Source: Desulfobacterales bacterium
Lineage (GTDB): Bacteria > Desulfobacterota > Desulfobacteria > Desulfobacterales > RPRI01
Direction of reading: 5' to 3'
Length of the DNA stretch: 8,684 nt
Assembly (NCBI GenBank): GCA_020052975.1
Contig: JAGVOC010000029.1
Span: 1-8,684, forward strand
The translations under genes and the position numbers were made by a program. Shown here one piece after another: positions 7,198-8,684 of this stretch. Positions within the stretch are counted from its first letter, which is position 1. Every line of letters begins with the position of its first letter. A model generated the notes under the pieces. That model searched no databases, was not told the origin of the DNA, and was given only the letters and a program-made list of their open reading frames with translations.

Positions 7198-7218
7198 TCT
7201 TTGTGGCTTGGTGTGAGA
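7135..7218. repeat. fold-back repeat overlapping the 3' end of nth
   Basis: TCTCAC (7135-7140) and its complement GTGAGA (7213-7218) bound two arms of about 30 bases that pair imperfectly. The left arm reads (in part) CTAAGAACGCCAAG, and the inverted right arm reads (in part) CAAAGATCACAAAG. The arms are joined by an AT-rich centre (7166-7185). The nth stop codon (7195-7197) lies in the right arm. The element sits between convergent genes and may form a hairpin in either transcript. The 66-bp gap 7198-7263 holds the rest of this arm and a short relic at 7222-7233. Confidence 0.6.
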
Positions 7219-7263
7219 GCTTGACTTTTTACGGGTCCATCAATTATGGCGCTTCTCCCAAAC

Positions 7264-8268
7264 TTACTTCTTTCTTGCGATTATCATCGAAGCCGGTCCT
7301 TCTCCCTCCAGTCTCCGGATGTCTGTAAAGCCTGATTTTTTGATCCATGATTTGATCTCTGCTTCAGTGTATGTGTCACCGTCTTCTGTTCCGACAAGCA
7401 TATTTAAAGCAAAAAAGGTTCCGAAAGGCGGGCTTATTCGCTCTTTGTCCATAATAAAATCCTGGATCACTACCTGCCCTCCAGAGTTAAGCGCTTTTGC
7501 AGCTTTGTCCATGAGTGCCTGATTTTTCCGGAGGGAGTTTATGTGTATTATTGCTGAAAAAAAAACAAGATCGTAACCTTTTCCGAACTTGTTTTTATTA
7601 TAATCACCTTCGATGAAATTGATCCTGTCAAGAAGCCCTTCAGCAGCAACGTATTTTTTTGCAAGAGATACAACATTCGGAAGATCAAAAATTGTAGCGG
7701 TAATATCCTTCTGAGCGCGTACAAAAGCCACCGCATATGCTCCTGAGCCTCCTCCGACATCAAGAACTCCGGATGTTTTTGAAAGATCAAGTTTGGCAAC
7801 CATCTTGAAAGCGCTCGTTGATGCGCGGTAATGCATCGCGGCAATAAAAGATTCAAACCAATCCGGGCTTCTTTTCTGTATGGAATCAGAAGTGGCTTTG
7901 CTTCCTTTTTTAACCGCTTCTGTAAGTGTGCTCCATGTTTTCCACAAGCCGGATGTGTGCATCAGGCCGGCCATGTATCCCTTTTCGCCTTTGATCAGGT
8001 ATTTTGCAGCCGCGGGAGTATTTGAAAATAGATCCTTTTTTTTTGAAACAAGACCAGCGGCGCATAGGGCATTTAGCAGCCTGTCTGTTGCCCTTATATC
8101 GGTTTCAAGCTTTTTTGCTACTTTTCCCGATGTGAGGCTGTTTTTCCCGAGAGCGGTAAAAATGCCAAGTTCAACGGCTGTCAGCAGGATACGGCTTTGC
8201 TGAAAGGCTGTCGCGATCCGGTGAATATCTTCAGGCGTTGATATTTTGCGGTTTGCGGAAACATCCAT
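7264..8268 (-). CDS. SAM-dependent O-methyltransferase-like protein with N-terminal dimerisation domain
   Basis: This 334-aa enzyme belongs to the plant-O-methyltransferase-like/hydroxyneurosporene-methyltransferase superfamily (Methyltransf_2). The N-terminal winged-helix dimerisation domain spans about 13-95 (helix SRILLTAVELGIFTAL, then a winged-helix core). The C-terminal catalytic domain has motif I LDVGGGSG (169-176), an acidic residue D195 in FDLP, GDY (221-223) and a histidine H242 in the place of the usual catalytic His. The open frame extends to an ATG at 8304, but I chose ATG 8268 because AAAGGAGG (8273-8280) lies 4 bases upstream and the extra 12 codons fall in a repeat element. 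Relatives methylate phenols, carotenoids, polyketides or other small molecules. The substrate here is unknown, and no biosynthetic partner genes are in view. It is convergent with nth. Confidence 0.92.
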   Translation of the reverse strand: MDVSANRKISTPEDIHRIATAFQQSRILLTAVELGIFTALGKNSLTSGKVAKKLETDIRATDRLLNALCAAGLVSKKKDLFSNTPAAAKYLIKGEKGYMAGLMHTSGLWKTWSTLTEAVKKGSKATSDSIQKRSPDWFESFIAAMHYRASTSAFKMVAKLDLSKTSGVLDVGGGSGAYAVAFVRAQKDITATIFDLPNVVSLAKKYVAAEGLLDRINFIEGDYNKNKFGKGYDLVFFSAIIHINSLRKNQALMDKAAKALNSGGQVVIQDFIMDKERISPPFGTFFALNMLVGTEDGDTYTEAEIKSWIKKSGFTDIRRLEGEGPASMIIARKK

Positions 8269-8295
8269 ATATCCTCCTTTAAAGTTAAGATAAAT

Positions 8296-8439
8296 AGTTT
8301 CCATCCGGAAATGGCCCTTTTGCGCGATCTCGGTGTCAATCTTCGGGATTTCTTGTGCGACATACTATGCATATGTCTCCGCGCAATCGCTTGATTTCCT
8401 TGAGCTTGCCCAAAATTGCCGATTTTCGGATTGGAAACT
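8296..8439. repeat. MITE-like fold-back element with terminal inverted repeats (144 bp)
   Basis: The left end AGTTTCCATCCGGAAAT (8296-8312) is the inverted counterpart of the right end ATTTTCGGATTGGAAACT (8422-8439), with one mismatch and one extra base. The arms keep pairing inward: the segment after the left end (GGCCCTTTTGCGC) matches the inverted GGCAATTTTGGGC. The centre holds a hairpin of GACATA (8359-8364) with TATGTC (8372-8377), flanked by TTGTGC (8353-8358) and GCGCAA (8381-8386). There is no ORF of its own. It lies in the leader of the methyltransferase gene, only 16 bases upstream of its Shine-Dalgarno, so it should be transcribed as a large hairpin. Confidence 0.75.
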
Positions 8440-8444
8440 TTCAT

Positions 8445-8473
8445 GTGTCCAAATTTTGTTTCTGGATGGACAC
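8445..8473. promoter_or_regulatory. operator-like inverted repeat
   Basis: GTGTCCA (8445-8451) and TGGACAC (8467-8473) are perfect complements separated by 15 bases. The site lies just downstream of the candidate - strand promoter for the methyltransferase. It could be a dimeric regulator site or an RNA stem. Function is inferred from symmetry alone. Confidence 0.35.
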
Positions 8474-8504
8474 TAAAAAATTATGGATTTCGGGTTGAAA
8501 AGCA

Positions 8505-8551
8505 ATTATACTGTAACTACTGGCATATATGATTGTTTTTTGTATAGTCAA
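8505..8551 (-). promoter_or_regulatory. candidate promoter(s) for the O-methyltransferase-like gene
   Basis: On the - strand, TTGACT (8546-8551) is followed by 16 bases and TATATG (8524-8529). A perfect TATAAT lies further on at 8505-8510 but has no good -35. Either would give a long leader of roughly 230-250 bases that includes the inverted repeat at 8445-8473 and the fold-back element at 8296-8439. Bases 8552-8601 are AT-rich with no gene. Confidence 0.4.
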
Positions 8552-8601
8552 CAAGCTTTTTGAGAATATAAAAATTGATTGACTTGTAAAAAGTCGAAAT
8601 T

Positions 8602-8684
8602 CAGACGGCAAAGTAAAAAGCTCATTATGCAAGGCGCGCGAATCTTGAGGAATGAAGCGTACTTCTTGGTACGCTGCAATGACG
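8602..8684. repeat. fold-back repeat element, copy 2 (inverted, cut by the window edge)
   Basis: Inverted, this stretch is 79/81 identical and gap-free to 2594-2674, with two further matching bases at 8602-8603. The core hairpin is intact: AGCGTAC (8656-8662) pairs with GTACGCT (8669-8675). One of the two substitutions falls in the hairpin loop and the other lies just outside the stem. The remaining third of the element should lie just beyond the window. The sequence just before it (8581-8595, GACTTGTAAAAAGTC) resembles the outer end of the same family and may be a relic. Confidence 0.85.

Noticed and set aside
7219..7235. T-rich stretch after the nth repeat as a rho-independent terminator
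   Set aside because: The T run begins several bases after an imperfect stem and is interrupted. It is better explained as a relic end of the 126-bp repeat.
8269..8304. 12-codon extension of the O-methyltransferase start to 8304
   Set aside because: The ATG at 8268 has an AGGAGG at ideal distance, and the extension runs into the end of the fold-back element.
8441..8632. 63-aa - strand ORF near the right edge
   Set aside because: Its first residues come from the repeat, it shows no domain or good ribosome binding site, and it overlaps the inferred promoter and inverted repeat.

Overview
The window is an ordinary bacterial chromosomal segment of moderate GC. It carries six protein genes separated by short gaps, and most of those gaps hold small fold-back repeats. 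No phage, plasmid, CRISPR, rRNA or tRNA signature was seen. The organism is probably Gram-negative. The HU, Nth and exporter sequences, the AGGAGG-type ribosome binding sites and the several miniature palindromic repeat families would suit a Desulfobacterota (deltaproteobacterial) genome. That assignment is an inference from general character, not from a marker gene.

Layout, left to right. At 1-126 there is a leader containing a diverged repeat copy. A two-gene + strand operon follows: a GT4 glycosyltransferase (127-1374) and a class I SAM methyltransferase (1355-2068) that starts at TTG inside the end of the glycosyltransferase gene. Next is a promoter region and a monocistronic HU-type DNA-binding protein gene (2254-2523, +). 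A 126-bp fold-back repeat lies between HU and the convergent ABC operon. That operon (6440 down to 2726, - strand) encodes the two halves of a heterodimeric type IV ABC exporter with an 11-nt gene overlap. One half has a canonical Walker B glutamate, a variant signature and a large periplasmic insert. The other has Asp in place of the catalytic Glu and a canonical LSGGQ, which is the hallmark of an exporter with one degenerate ATP site. Divergent from it is nth (endonuclease III, 6499-7197, +), whose last 20 codons lie inside another fold-back repeat. Convergent with nth is a two-domain O-methyltransferase-like gene (8268 down to 7264, -). Upstream of that gene are a 144-bp fold-back element, an operator-like inverted repeat, a candidate promoter and a truncated inverted copy of the HU-side repeat at the window edge.

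Functionally the genes look like independent units: envelope or secondary glycan modification (glycosyltransferase plus methyltransferase), nucleoid structure (HU), drug or lipid export (ABC pair), base excision repair (Nth) and small-molecule methylation. The strongest regulatory signal is a TTGACA-17-TAATAT promoter for the ABC operon, placed inside the divergent nth coding sequence. The main items worth a second look are the miniature repeats, chiefly the 79/81-identical inverted pair bracketing about 6 kb, the terminal-inverted-repeat element in the methyltransferase leader, and the repeat that has been read into the end of nth. I found no convincing new multi-gene defence or biosynthetic system.
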